64,000 nucleotides of DNA from Saccharothrix luteola. Lineage in GTDB: Bacteria > Actinomycetota > Actinomycetes > Mycobacteriales > Pseudonocardiaceae. Below the pieces are notes generated by a model. That model made no database searches. It had not been told where the DNA came from and saw only the letters and a list, made by a program, of their open reading frames with translations. Shown one piece after another: positions 17,094 to 24,791 of this stretch (positions are counted from its first letter, which is position 1; each line of letters begins with the position of its first letter). The translations under genes were made by a program, and so were the position numbers. The stretch lies in NCBI RefSeq assembly GCF_020859565.1, contig NZ_JAJHUO010000008.1:1-64000 (forward strand), given 5' to 3'.

Positions 17094-18698
17094 CTACACG
17101 GCCGGCAGCCGGACCGACTGACCGTGCCGGAAGACGTCGAGCGGGTCGTAGTTCTTCTTGATCTGCTGAAGCCTCGGGTAGTTCTCCTTGTGGTACAGGT
17201 CGTGCCACGGCACGCCGGACCGGTTGAACTCCGGGGCGTTCAGGTCGATGTCGGCGTAGTTGACGTAGCAGCCGTCGGTGACGTCGTTCGGCACCGGCGC
17301 ACCACCCGTGGCGGCGTACACCTCGCCGTAGATGTCCCGCGCCCAGCCGACGTACCGGTCGTCGTCGGCCGGGTCGGTCCAGTACGCGGAGTAGAGCATC
17401 TTGAACGCCGCGCCGCGGTGGACCGCGGCGGTGTCGGCGGGGTCGACCGCGGAGATCTCACCGCCGTACGGCGTGAGCTGCACCGTCACGTTCGGGTTGT
17501 TGATGTCGTCCCGGGTCAGGTGCGCGTGCAGGGCGTCGAGCTGGTCGTCCGGGAAGTTGCCGACCATGAACGTCGACTTGTACTCGGCCCGGAACGTCGG
17601 GTCGGTCACCTGGACGTTGGACATGCCGAAGAACCTGGTGGCCTGCAACCACGGCAGCCTGCGCTGGAAGAAGAACTGCGGCAGCGCGCCGAGGTCGCCC
17701 ACGGAGGCGGTCAACGCCTCCGGCTCGACGTTGATGCCCTCGTTCATGAACCGGAAGAACTCGGTCAGCCGCTCCTCGGCGTCGGGCTGGTCGGCGTCGA
17801 TCTGCGCGATCAGGCCGATCTGCCCGGCGGAGCGGTGGTTGAGGCCCATGAACGCGGCGATGTCGCGGTTCGGGTTGTCCGGCGCGAAGTTGTCCAGGTG
17901 CCACTGGGCGTAGTTGCGCGCCAGCCGGCCGAACTCGGCCCGGTCGATGCTCGCCCACGACCAGCCCACGGCGGCGAGGATGACCTCGCGCGGCGGGTGC
18001 GGCAGCAGTGCGCGCGGGTCGTCGCCCTCCGCGCCCGGCGTGCGGAACAGGTAGCGCGTGACGACGCCGAAGCTGCCGCCGCCACCGCCGGTGTGCGCCC
18101 ACCACAGGTCGCGGTTCGGGTCGTGCTCCTCGCGGGTGGCGACCACGATGCGCACCTTGCCGCGGTCGTCCACCGTGACGACCTCGACGCCGTACAGGTG
18201 GTCCACGATGAGTCCGAACTGGCGGCCCAGCGTGCCCCACCCGCCGCCGCTGACGTACCCGCCGATGCCGACGGTCGGGCAGAACCCGGCCGGCACCGTG
18301 ACGCCCCACTTCTTGTACATCGTCTCGTACATGCGCAGGATCGTCGCCCCGGCCTCGACCGCGACGGCCCGGTGCCTGCGGTCGTAGTAGACCTCGTCCA
18401 ACTCGGTCAGGTCGACGACGACCTGCGTCTCGGAGTTGTAGACGAAGTCCTCGAAGCAGTGCCCCCCGGACCGCACCGTGATCCGCTTGCCCTCCCGGAC
18501 CGCGTCGCGCACGGTCCGCCGGACGTCCTCCGCGGAGGTCGCGACGACCACCCGCTCGGGCGCGGCCACCCAGCGCTGGTTCACCCCGCGGACGAGGTCC
18601 TCGTACTGCCGGTCCACGACACCGATCGCGATGTCGTCAGCGGGCGGCACCACTATGACCGCACCCTGCGCCACGTCTTCGATCATGGCAATCCCCAT
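17094..18698 (-). CDS. Cytosolic berberine-bridge-type FAD oxidase
   Basis: A 534-residue BBE/GOOX-family FAD oxidase, paralogous to 1388-3043. Both flavin attachment residues are kept: His80 in [10 protein letters not shown] and Cys140 in [12 protein letters not shown], with the same 60-residue spacing as in the exported copy. The BBE C-terminal domain ends [20 protein letters not shown]. Unlike the first copy it has no Tat or Sec signal, so it should act inside the cell. The start may be ATG 18698 (MGIAMIEDV) or ATG 18686 (MIEDV); ribosome sites do not decide. It precedes fgd in the same transcript. The substrate is unknown. Confidence 0.88.
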   Translation of the reverse strand: MGIAMIEDVAQGAVIVVPPADDIAIGVVDRQYEDLVRGVNQRWVAAPERVVVATSAEDVRRTVRDAVREGKRITVRSGGHCFEDFVYNSETQVVVDLTELDEVYYDRRHRAVAVEAGATILRMYETMYKKWGVTVPAGFCPTVGIGGYVSGGGWGTLGRQFGLIVDHLYGVEVVTVDDRGKVRIVVATREEHDPNRDLWWAHTGGGGGSFGVVTRYLFRTPGAEGDDPRALLPHPPREVILAAVGWSWASIDRAEFGRLARNYAQWHLDNFAPDNPNRDIAAFMGLNHRSAGQIGLIAQIDADQPDAEERLTEFFRFMNEGINVEPEALTASVGDLGALPQFFFQRRLPWLQATRFFGMSNVQVTDPTFRAEYKSTFMVGNFPDDQLDALHAHLTRDDINNPNVTVQLTPYGGEISAVDPADTAAVHRGAAFKMLYSAYWTDPADDDRYVGWARDIYGEVYAATGGAPVPNDVTDGCYVNYADIDLNAPEFNRSGVPWHDLYHKENYPRLQQIKKNYDPLDVFRHGQSVRLPAV

Positions 18699-19084
18699 CC
18701 CTGGTCCCACCGGCGATGGCGGCCACCGCCAGGTCCCCCGACCCCGTTTCTTCCGACTGCCGTATGTGACCACAGCGGAGCGGCAAAAGAATCGGCTTCG
18801 GTCAACTCCCCCCGAGACTTCGGTCGGCTCCGCCCGAACGGGCATCGCGCACGCGCCTGGGCCCGCACAACGGCGGTTCCGGGCGCGTTGAAAGCGGACG
18901 TGCGGACCCGGTCATCGGGTCATCACACCACAGGTGATCGGACCGGGCCGGCCCACGGCGGCGCATGATCGCAACCGGTCCGCGCGGCGCGAAGCCGGTC
19001 GGCGGAGGTGCGTCGTTGAGCGCGGAGGGCGGTCGGTTCGACCCGGGAGCAAGCGCCGGAGGGCGGTCGGGTCGACGGGCGGGC
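18699..19084. promoter_or_regulatory. Intergenic region before the oxidase-fgd operon
   Basis: A 386-base gap between same-strand genes. It must hold the promoter of the oxidase-fgd operon and the terminator of the RNB gene. A near-identical direct repeat, GGAGGGCGGTCGG followed by KTCGAC, occurs twice (about 19024-19042 and 19058-19077). No good -35/-10 pair is clear, and no coding region is supported. Confidence 0.4.
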
Positions 19085-20491
19085 TCAGCGGCGTTCGAAG
19101 ACGACCTTCCGGCGCTCGGGGTCGGCCTCCACCAGGCGCACCGCGATCCGTTCGCCTTCCGGCAGGTCCTCGCCCGTGCAGCGGCCCATCACCGGCGGTT
19201 GGGGGACGAAGACGTCTGCGCCTCCTCCGTCCGCCCGCAGCACGACCGCCTCGAAGTGCTGGCCCACCCGGTCGGCCAGCACCCACGCCTCGACCTGGTC
19301 CAGGCACGCCCGGTCGACCTTGCTCGCCAGCGCGTCCGAGCCGCCCATCAGGCCGGGCAGCAGGGGCAGCGCCTTGGTGAGCCACTCGGGCACGTCCTCC
19401 CCCGCCGTGACGGCCAGGCACACCTCGGTGGCGAAGCGGTCCACCAGCCGGCGCAGCGGCGCGGTGACGTGCGCGTACGGCGCGGCCAGGCCCGCGTGCG
19501 TGGAGACGGCGGGCACCTCGCCGTTGAACGCCGTGTAGCCCGCGCCGCGCAGCAGCCGGGTCGCGTCCACGAACAGCGCCAACGCCTCCGGCCGGCTCGG
19601 GTCCAGGCCCGCGAGCAGCCGGGACGGGGTCACGCCCGCCTGCCACGGCACGCCCAGCGCGTGCGCGGACCGCCGCAACGCGTCCACCGCGCCGTCGTCC
19701 GCGTCGGGCAGCGTGCGCAGCACACCGACCTTCGCCGCGATCATGACCTTCGCCGCGGACATGCCGGTGAGCAGGGAGATCTCCGCGTTCCAGGAGTCCA
19801 CGTCGGCGCGCGGCCGGACCGCGAGCTTCCAGTCGCCGTCACCGTTGGGCACGATCTCCTGCTCGGGCAGCTGCAGCTCCACCGCGCCGCGCTCGGCCGC
19901 GCGTTCCCGCCGCAACCGGCCGAAGTCCGGCAGCGCCTCGACCGACGGGTGCGGCGTGCCCGCGTCGAACTGCGCCTGCACGCCCTCGTAGTCGAACTGC
20001 GCGGTCGAGCGCACGATCGCCCGGCGCACCCGCACCTCGACCGGCTCGCCGTCCGGGCCGCACTCGAACGTCCACAGCACCGACGGCCGCGCCTGCCCGG
20101 GCAGCAGGCTCGCCGCGCCCTCCGACAGCACCGGCGGGTGCAGCGGCACGTTGCCGTCGGGCAGGTACAGCGTCTGGCCGCGCTTGCGCACCTCGGCGTC
20201 CAGCGCGCCGCCGGGCACCACGAACGCGCCCAGGTCGGCGATCGCGTAGTGCACCCGGAAGCCGGACCCGACCCGCTGCACCAGCAGCGCCTGGTCCAGG
20301 TCCTTCGCGCCGGGCGGGTCGATGGTCACGAACGGCAGGTCGGTCGCGTCCTCGCGGTCGGCCGTGCCGACGTCGCGCGACACCGCTGCCTGCGCCTCGG
20401 CCAGGGCGTCGGCCGGGAACTCCTCGGGCAGGCCGAACTCGGTCCGGATGCCGCCGAAGTCCAGGTCCGCTCGGCCGGTGCGGATCACCAT
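19085..20491 (-). CDS. RNB-domain ribonuclease
   Basis: A 468-residue RNase II/R-family exoribonuclease, degrading single-stranded RNA 3' to 5'. The RNB catalytic acidic cluster is near residues 60-70 (FVTIDPPGAKDLDQALLV). HYAIADLGAFV and APYAHVTAPLRRLVDRFATE are family motifs. The protein consists of little more than the RNB domain; cold-shock and S1 RNA-binding domains of longer RNase R proteins are missing, as in the short actinobacterial form. The ATG at 20491 is chosen over a GTG nine bases upstream because of an AGGG site. It lies 21 bases after the next small gene and may be co-transcribed with it. Confidence 0.88.
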   Translation of the reverse strand: MVIRTGRADLDFGGIRTEFGLPEEFPADALAEAQAAVSRDVGTADREDATDLPFVTIDPPGAKDLDQALLVQRVGSGFRVHYAIADLGAFVVPGGALDAEVRKRGQTLYLPDGNVPLHPPVLSEGAASLLPGQARPSVLWTFECGPDGEPVEVRVRRAIVRSTAQFDYEGVQAQFDAGTPHPSVEALPDFGRLRRERAAERGAVELQLPEQEIVPNGDGDWKLAVRPRADVDSWNAEISLLTGMSAAKVMIAAKVGVLRTLPDADDGAVDALRRSAHALGVPWQAGVTPSRLLAGLDPSRPEALALFVDATRLLRGAGYTAFNGEVPAVSTHAGLAAPYAHVTAPLRRLVDRFATEVCLAVTAGEDVPEWLTKALPLLPGLMGGSDALASKVDRACLDQVEAWVLADRVGQHFEAVVLRADGGGADVFVPQPPVMGRCTGEDLPEGERIAVRLVEADPERRKVVFERR

Positions 20492-20512
20492 GGGGTGCAC
20501 CCTAGGCCGGCC

Positions 20513-20701
20513 TCAGCGCTTGCCCCAGTCCTTATCGGCCTTGTCCTCGGCTTTCGTCCGCTCCCGCGCCAGCTCCAGCGCGCGCTGCGCCGTGGCCTCG
20601 TCCGGGTAGGGGCCCATGCGGTCACCGCCGCGACAGCCGACGCCGTGCTCGACCGTCCGGTGGGTCAGGCAGTAGTACCAAGCGTTCGGGTCAGAAGCCA
20701 T
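20513..20701 (-). CDS. Small SPOR-like conserved protein
   Basis: A 62-residue protein (MASDPNAWYYCLTHRTVEHG, then DRMGPYPDEATAQRALELAR). Proteins of this size and pattern are widespread in actinobacteria and are usually labelled SPOR-domain-like because of the aromatic start and PYPDEATAQRALE helix. Four cysteine/histidine residues near the start (C11, H14, H19, C23) could bind a metal, which is speculation. The ATG has only a weak GGA upstream. Its role is unknown. Confidence 0.7.
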   Translation of the reverse strand: MASDPNAWYYCLTHRTVEHGVGCRGGDRMGPYPDEATAQRALELARERTKAEDKADKDWGKR

Positions 20702-20738
20702 GCGTCCAGGTTTGCATGCGCCGGAGCGCATGTCATGT

Positions 20739-21269
20739 TCACCACTGGGGCGGTCGGGGCGCCTGCACGGGCACCGGGCCCGACTGGGGGAACGTCGGCT
20801 GCGGCACGGCCGGCGGCGGCTGGGGGAAGCCGCGCGGCGGCGTGTTCTGGTTGGCGTTGGCGAACTCGCCCGGGATCGGGTCGAGCACCGACACCAGCAC
20901 CGTCTTGTGCTCCGGGTCGGTGATCAGCGCGCCGCTGCGGTCGCGGTAGACCAGCTCGCCGTCCGAGTCGATCTCCACGATCGCGCCGACCTCGGCCAAC
21001 TGCTCCTCGTCCAGGTCGACCAGCCGCTCCATCCGGGACGGCACCACCCGGTACACCGGCCAGTTCAGGTGCGCGTACGTGCGGTGGAAGTCGGCGAGCA
21101 GGTGCGCCATCTGCTGCTGCCACGGCAGCGGCATGGCCTCGACCAGCGACCGCGGCAGCACCGCGTACGCCTGGTCGGTGCCCGGCGGCCGGGTGTTGAG
21201 GTAGTCCCGCGTCGGCGTGCTCGACGCGGGCGGCCCGGCGTGGCGCTGGATGGGTTCGTGGTTGAACAC
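20739..21269 (-). CDS. Uncharacterised protein of the secretion-like operon
   Basis: A 176-residue soluble protein with a structured centre (SLVEAMPLPWQQQMAHLLAD, HLNWPVYRVVPSRMERLVDL, EEQLAEVGAIVEIDSDGELVYRDRSG in pieces) and a proline-rich tail of about 35 residues (PPRGFPQPPPAVPQPTFPQS). It starts at GTG 21269 behind a clear GGGAGG. It is 12 bases downstream of the NlpC/P60 gene and is evidently the last strongly coupled gene of the operon. I do not recognise the family. Position suggests a cytoplasmic partner or regulator of the membrane machine. Confidence 0.75.
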   Translation of the reverse strand: MFNHEPIQRHAGPPASSTPTRDYLNTRPPGTDQAYAVLPRSLVEAMPLPWQQQMAHLLADFHRTYAHLNWPVYRVVPSRMERLVDLDEEQLAEVGAIVEIDSDGELVYRDRSGALITDPEHKTVLVSVLDPIPGEFANANQNTPPRGFPQPPPAVPQPTFPQSGPVPVQAPRPPQW

Positions 21270-21281
21270 CGTCGTGCCTCC

Positions 21282-22283
21282 CTACACGCCCGGCCGGACG
21301 GCCAGTGGCATCAACTCGTGGTAGGTCCAGTTCACCTTGCTGATCTTGACCACGTCACCGGTCTGCGGCGCGTGGATGTACTCGTCGTTGCCCAGGTACA
21401 TCGCCACGTGGTGGACGGTGACCGGGTCGGCGGGGTTGGTCGCCCAGAAGATCAGGTCACCCGCCTTGGCCTCCCGCACGGGCAGGTACGCGCCGCCGGC
21501 CATGTACTGGTCGTTCGCCACCCGCGGGATCTTCACGCCCGCCGCCGCGAACGCCTTGACCAGGATGCCGGAGCAGTCCCAGGCGTCCGGGCCGTTGCCG
21601 CCCCACAGGTAGGGCTCGCCGAGCTGCTGCTTCGTGAACTCGATCGCGGTGCCGGCCGCGTTCGAGGCGAGCAGGAAGTCGCCGACGCTCTCGCCGCACC
21701 CGGCCGGGTCGCTGACGTCCCCTTCCTTGCTGATCAGGAACGCCGCCATGGCCTCCCAGTTGTGGTACCGGTCGGGGAACGCCGACCGCTCCACGTCCTG
21801 GGCCGAGTCGCCGGGCCGCTGCTCCTCCCAGTCCGGCAGCTTGAGCAGCACGTCGTAGAACTTGTTGATCGCGTAGTGGGGGTCGGTGACCTGCTGGGGC
21901 GTGCCCCAGCCCATCGACGGGCGCATCTGGAAGATGCCGAGCGAGTCGCGGTCGCCGTAGTCCAGGCTGCGCAGCCCCGACTCGGTCATGCCCGCCTGGA
22001 TCGCGATCTGCCAGGCCAGCGGCGGCAACTGGCGCTCGCGGCCGATGGAGATGATGTTGGCGACGGTGGTGCGCTGCTCGTCGGTGAGCCGTTCCGCCTC
22101 CCGGCGGCCCTTCTCCTCGCCACCGCCGCCCCACGGGCCGATCGAGGCGTTGCAGCTCGCCATGCGGATGCCGGCGGCTTCCTCCGACGGGGTGTTCTCG
22201 CTGAGCACGGTGGACACGCCGTTGGTCACGGTCACGGCGACCACGGCCACCACCGCGACGACCACGAGCCCGATCTTGAGCAC
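21282..22283 (-). CDS. Membrane-anchored NlpC/P60 cell-wall hydrolase with SLT-like domain
   Basis: A 333-residue exported peptidoglycan hydrolase. Residues 1-25 form a signal anchor (LVVVAVVAVVAVTVTNGV). A lysozyme/SLT-like region spans about 60-200 (QIAIQAGMTESGLRSLDYGD, SLGIFQMRPSMGWG). The C-terminal NlpC/P60 domain has the catalytic cysteine in DAWDCSGILVKAF and the histidine in VHHVAMYLG. This two-domain layout is typical of wall hydrolases of type IV secretion-like and conjugation systems in Gram-positives, where they open the wall for the channel. It starts at GTG, one base after the stop of the upstream gene. Confidence 0.87.
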   Translation of the reverse strand: MLKIGLVVVAVVAVVAVTVTNGVSTVLSENTPSEEAAGIRMASCNASIGPWGGGGEEKGRREAERLTDEQRTTVANIISIGRERQLPPLAWQIAIQAGMTESGLRSLDYGDRDSLGIFQMRPSMGWGTPQQVTDPHYAINKFYDVLLKLPDWEEQRPGDSAQDVERSAFPDRYHNWEAMAAFLISKEGDVSDPAGCGESVGDFLLASNAAGTAIEFTKQQLGEPYLWGGNGPDAWDCSGILVKAFAAAGVKIPRVANDQYMAGGAYLPVREAKAGDLIFWATNPADPVTVHHVAMYLGNDEYIHAPQTGDVVKISKVNWTYHELMPLAVRPGV

Positions 22284-22284
22284 G

Positions 22285-22893
22285 TCAGGCCCCCTTCGTC
22301 CAGTCGTGCACGCGCCAGCCCTCGGGGAGCTTCACCACGGTCACCAAGAGCTTGCCGTCCTCCAACCGGGCCTCGAACTCCGCCGATTCGGTGAACGACT
22401 TGATGGCCTTGACCGGTTGGTCGATCACCGCGGGCACGTTCGCGGGCTCCACCGACTCCAACCGGGGGAACAGCTCGTTCGAGGTGTGCGGCTTGAGCCC
22501 GGCCAGCCACTGCTCCTTGGTCGTCTTGCCCGGCTCGAACGCGCTGAACGCGTCGACCCACATGTCGGCGACCAGTTGCGCGTTGGGGTTCACCGGGGCC
22601 GAGGTGGGCGCGGCGGTGGGGCTCTGCGCCTTGGTCGGCAGCGCGGTGGAGGTGGCGGTGGGCAGCACGCCGACCTGGTTGCCGCCGCTGCCGCCGGTCA
22701 CCACGGTGGACGTGGTCCCCGCCGTGCCGCCGCCCTGCCGCGGCTTGATCGCGTTGGGGATGACCACGCTGATCGTCGTGACCAGGACCGTCACGCCGAC
22801 GATCGAGGCCACGAGGTGGCGCGGCGAGCGCAACGGCCAGCCCCACAGGCGTCGGTACACGGCCGCCCGGCCGCGGTTGGTTCGGATCGGCAT
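22285..22893 (-). CDS. Single-pass membrane protein, VirB8/TcpC-like position
   Basis: A 202-residue protein with a basic cytoplasmic N-terminus, one transmembrane helix (about residues 28-46, VASIVGVTVLVTTISVVIP), a Thr/Ser/Gly-rich linker (about 55-100) and an extracytoplasmic globular domain of about 95 residues (QLVADMWVDAFSAFEPGKTT to the end). Topology and gene position match VirB8/TcpC-type assembly factors, which also end in a small extracytoplasmic NTF2-like domain; the homology is inferred, not demonstrated. Its start abuts the stop of the TrbL-like gene. Confidence 0.72.
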   Translation of the reverse strand: MPIRTNRGRAAVYRRLWGWPLRSPRHLVASIVGVTVLVTTISVVIPNAIKPRQGGGTAGTTSTVVTGGSGGNQVGVLPTATSTALPTKAQSPTAAPTSAPVNPNAQLVADMWVDAFSAFEPGKTTKEQWLAGLKPHTSNELFPRLESVEPANVPAVIDQPVKAIKSFTESAEFEARLEDGKLLVTVVKLPEGWRVHDWTKGA

Positions 22894-24791
22894 CAGCTGT
22901 CCCTGACCTCAAGCCCGCGTGACGGGCGGTAGATCACGTGGACCTGCCGTCCCGCCACCACTTCCGTCTCGGCGCGGCGCGGCCCCGGCACGGCGGTCGG
23001 CGCGTCGAGGACCCGACCGTTGACGCGCGAGGGCACCAGCACCGCGTCGTCCACCCGGTCGTAGTTCCGATCGGCGATGGGCACCGTGTCGACCACCCTG
23101 GACCGCCCGGACGGCAACGCCGCCGGACCGGCGTACCCACCACCGGGCAGCGCCGCGGCGCCGTTCCCACCACCGCTGCCGAGCTCGCCCACGCTGTTCC
23201 CGGCCCGGTCCAACCGCTGCGCGGTGGCGGCCACGGGGTTGGCCGCCTCGGGCCGCACCCGCCGCCGGTCGCGCTGCGGCACCTCGGGCCCGTCCGGGTC
23301 CGCGTCGCGCACGGTGTCCCAGAACTCCTCCTGCGGCGAGGGGCCTTCCTTCTTCTTGCGCAGCCTGGACAGCACGCCGCCGCGCATCGGCAGCGCGTTG
23401 CTGGCCGAGCCGACCGACATCTCCACCATCTGCCACATCCGGCGCAGCGGTTTGCCGACCATGAAGCAGACCAAGGTCAGCATCAGCCCCAGCAGCGCCT
23501 TGGTCAGCAGCGTCAGCCCGCTGGCGTTGAAGATCGCCTGGAGCAGCAACGCGTGGGTGCCCGCGAGCACCGCCAGCACCAGCACGTTGAACACGGTCAC
23601 GGCCGCCGCTCGGGCGACCTTGCGCAGCAGGTCGTGGTGGATCAGCGCGACGAGGCCGATGAGCGGACCCGCCAGCGTGAGCACCCGCAGCAGCAGCTGC
23701 GCCAGCAGCACCGCGGCCTTCGCGAACAGCTGGAACAACGAGAACGCGACGGCTTGCAGCAACGACAGGAACCCGGCGCCCGTGCGGCCACCGTCCTCGC
23801 CGCTGAAGTAGCCCTTCGTGGGGCCGAGCTGCGCGTAGATGTTCTTGTACTCGGCCTTCTTGGCGTCGAGCGCGGCCTGGTCGCCGTCCTTGTGCTCGGC
23901 GAGCTCCTGCACCGTCCACGACTGCGCGGCCAGCAGCCTCGGGCCGAAGTCCCTGGCCTGCGGCGCGTCGGGCGTGCCGAACTCGCCGCGCAGCCAGCTC
24001 TGGTAGACCACGGTCTGGTGCAGGTCCGACGGGAGCTTGTCGAGGGTGTCCTGGTTCGCGTCCACGTCGATGAAGCCGGCTTGGATCTCCGAGGTCTTGG
24101 TGACCAGGGTGCTGTCGAGCAGGTTGTAGAACTGCGGCAGCGCCAGGGTCGAGGTCGCCAGCCACATCGCGGCCAGCGCCCACAGCCCGCGCTTGCTGAT
24201 CGAGGCCAGGTCGCCCTGCCAGATCTGGCGGAACATCAACACCGCCAGGATCAGCGCGACCAGGCCGAACCAGCGCAGGTAGACGTTGTCGTAGACCTTC
24301 TGGACGCCCGTCTTCACCGCCTCGTCCAGCGGTTGCAGCAGGCCCTGGCCGACGACGGTGTAGTGCAGGGCGTTCGTCGCGCCGACGATGTTCTTGCCGA
24401 CGTTGAACAGCTCGTTGCCCATCCAGGTGTCCAGCACCGGGCTGGCGTTGGGCACCAGGCACTTCTCCTGGTAGGTGTGCCAGACCATGCCCGCGTACCC
24501 GTGGTTCAGGTACGGCGTGTTCGGCAGGCCGTTGCCGATCGGCGGGTCGATCGCGCCGACCATGCCCGAGCCGGGCCGCTCGGGGTTGGGCGCCTCGCCG
24601 CACGGCGCGGCGCTGGCGGGCGTGGCGCCGATGACCACCTGGAGGCCGACGATCGCGACCACCACGGCCATCGCACGCCACCGGGCGCGCGCCGGTCGGC
24701 CGTGCGCCTCGGCGTGCTCTTGGGCGTGTCTGAATCGCCGTCGCGCGTAGAGCGCGACGGCGACCAGCGCCACCAGCAGAAGGGTGCTCAT
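22893..24791 (-). CDS. Polytopic membrane protein, TrbL/VirB6-like
   Basis: A 632-residue protein with an N-terminal signal/anchor, a second hydrophobic segment ending in an Ala-X-Ala-like site (TPASAAPCG), an extracytoplasmic region, then at least five hydrophobic helices (for example WFGLVALILAVLMF, ALLLQAIFNASGLTLLTKAL) and a long charged cytoplasmic tail after about residue 470. The layout is that of the TrbL/VirB6 channel component of type IV secretion systems. The ATG at 24791 overlaps the stop of the ATPase gene as ATGA, so translation is coupled. The C-terminal 160 residues are low-complexity and probably flexible. Confidence 0.8.
   Translation of the reverse strand: MSTLLLVALVAVALYARRRFRHAQEHAEAHGRPARARWRAMAVVVAIVGLQVVIGATPASAAPCGEAPNPERPGSGMVGAIDPPIGNGLPNTPYLNHGYAGMVWHTYQEKCLVPNASPVLDTWMGNELFNVGKNIVGATNALHYTVVGQGLLQPLDEAVKTGVQKVYDNVYLRWFGLVALILAVLMFRQIWQGDLASISKRGLWALAAMWLATSTLALPQFYNLLDSTLVTKTSEIQAGFIDVDANQDTLDKLPSDLHQTVVYQSWLRGEFGTPDAPQARDFGPRLLAAQSWTVQELAEHKDGDQAALDAKKAEYKNIYAQLGPTKGYFSGEDGGRTGAGFLSLLQAVAFSLFQLFAKAAVLLAQLLLRVLTLAGPLIGLVALIHHDLLRKVARAAAVTVFNVLVLAVLAGTHALLLQAIFNASGLTLLTKALLGLMLTLVCFMVGKPLRRMWQMVEMSVGSASNALPMRGGVLSRLRKKKEGPSPQEEFWDTVRDADPDGPEVPQRDRRRVRPEAANPVAATAQRLDRAGNSVGELGSGGGNGAAALPGGGYAGPAALPSGRSRVVDTVPIADRNYDRVDDAVLVPSRVNGRVLDAPTAVPGPRRAETEVVAGRQVHVIYRPSRGLEVRDS

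Noticed and set aside
1..19000. Search for modular PKS, NRPS or RiPP precursor genes
   Set aside because: No ketosynthase, adenylation, carrier or lanthionine-type motif is visible, so no such class is claimed.
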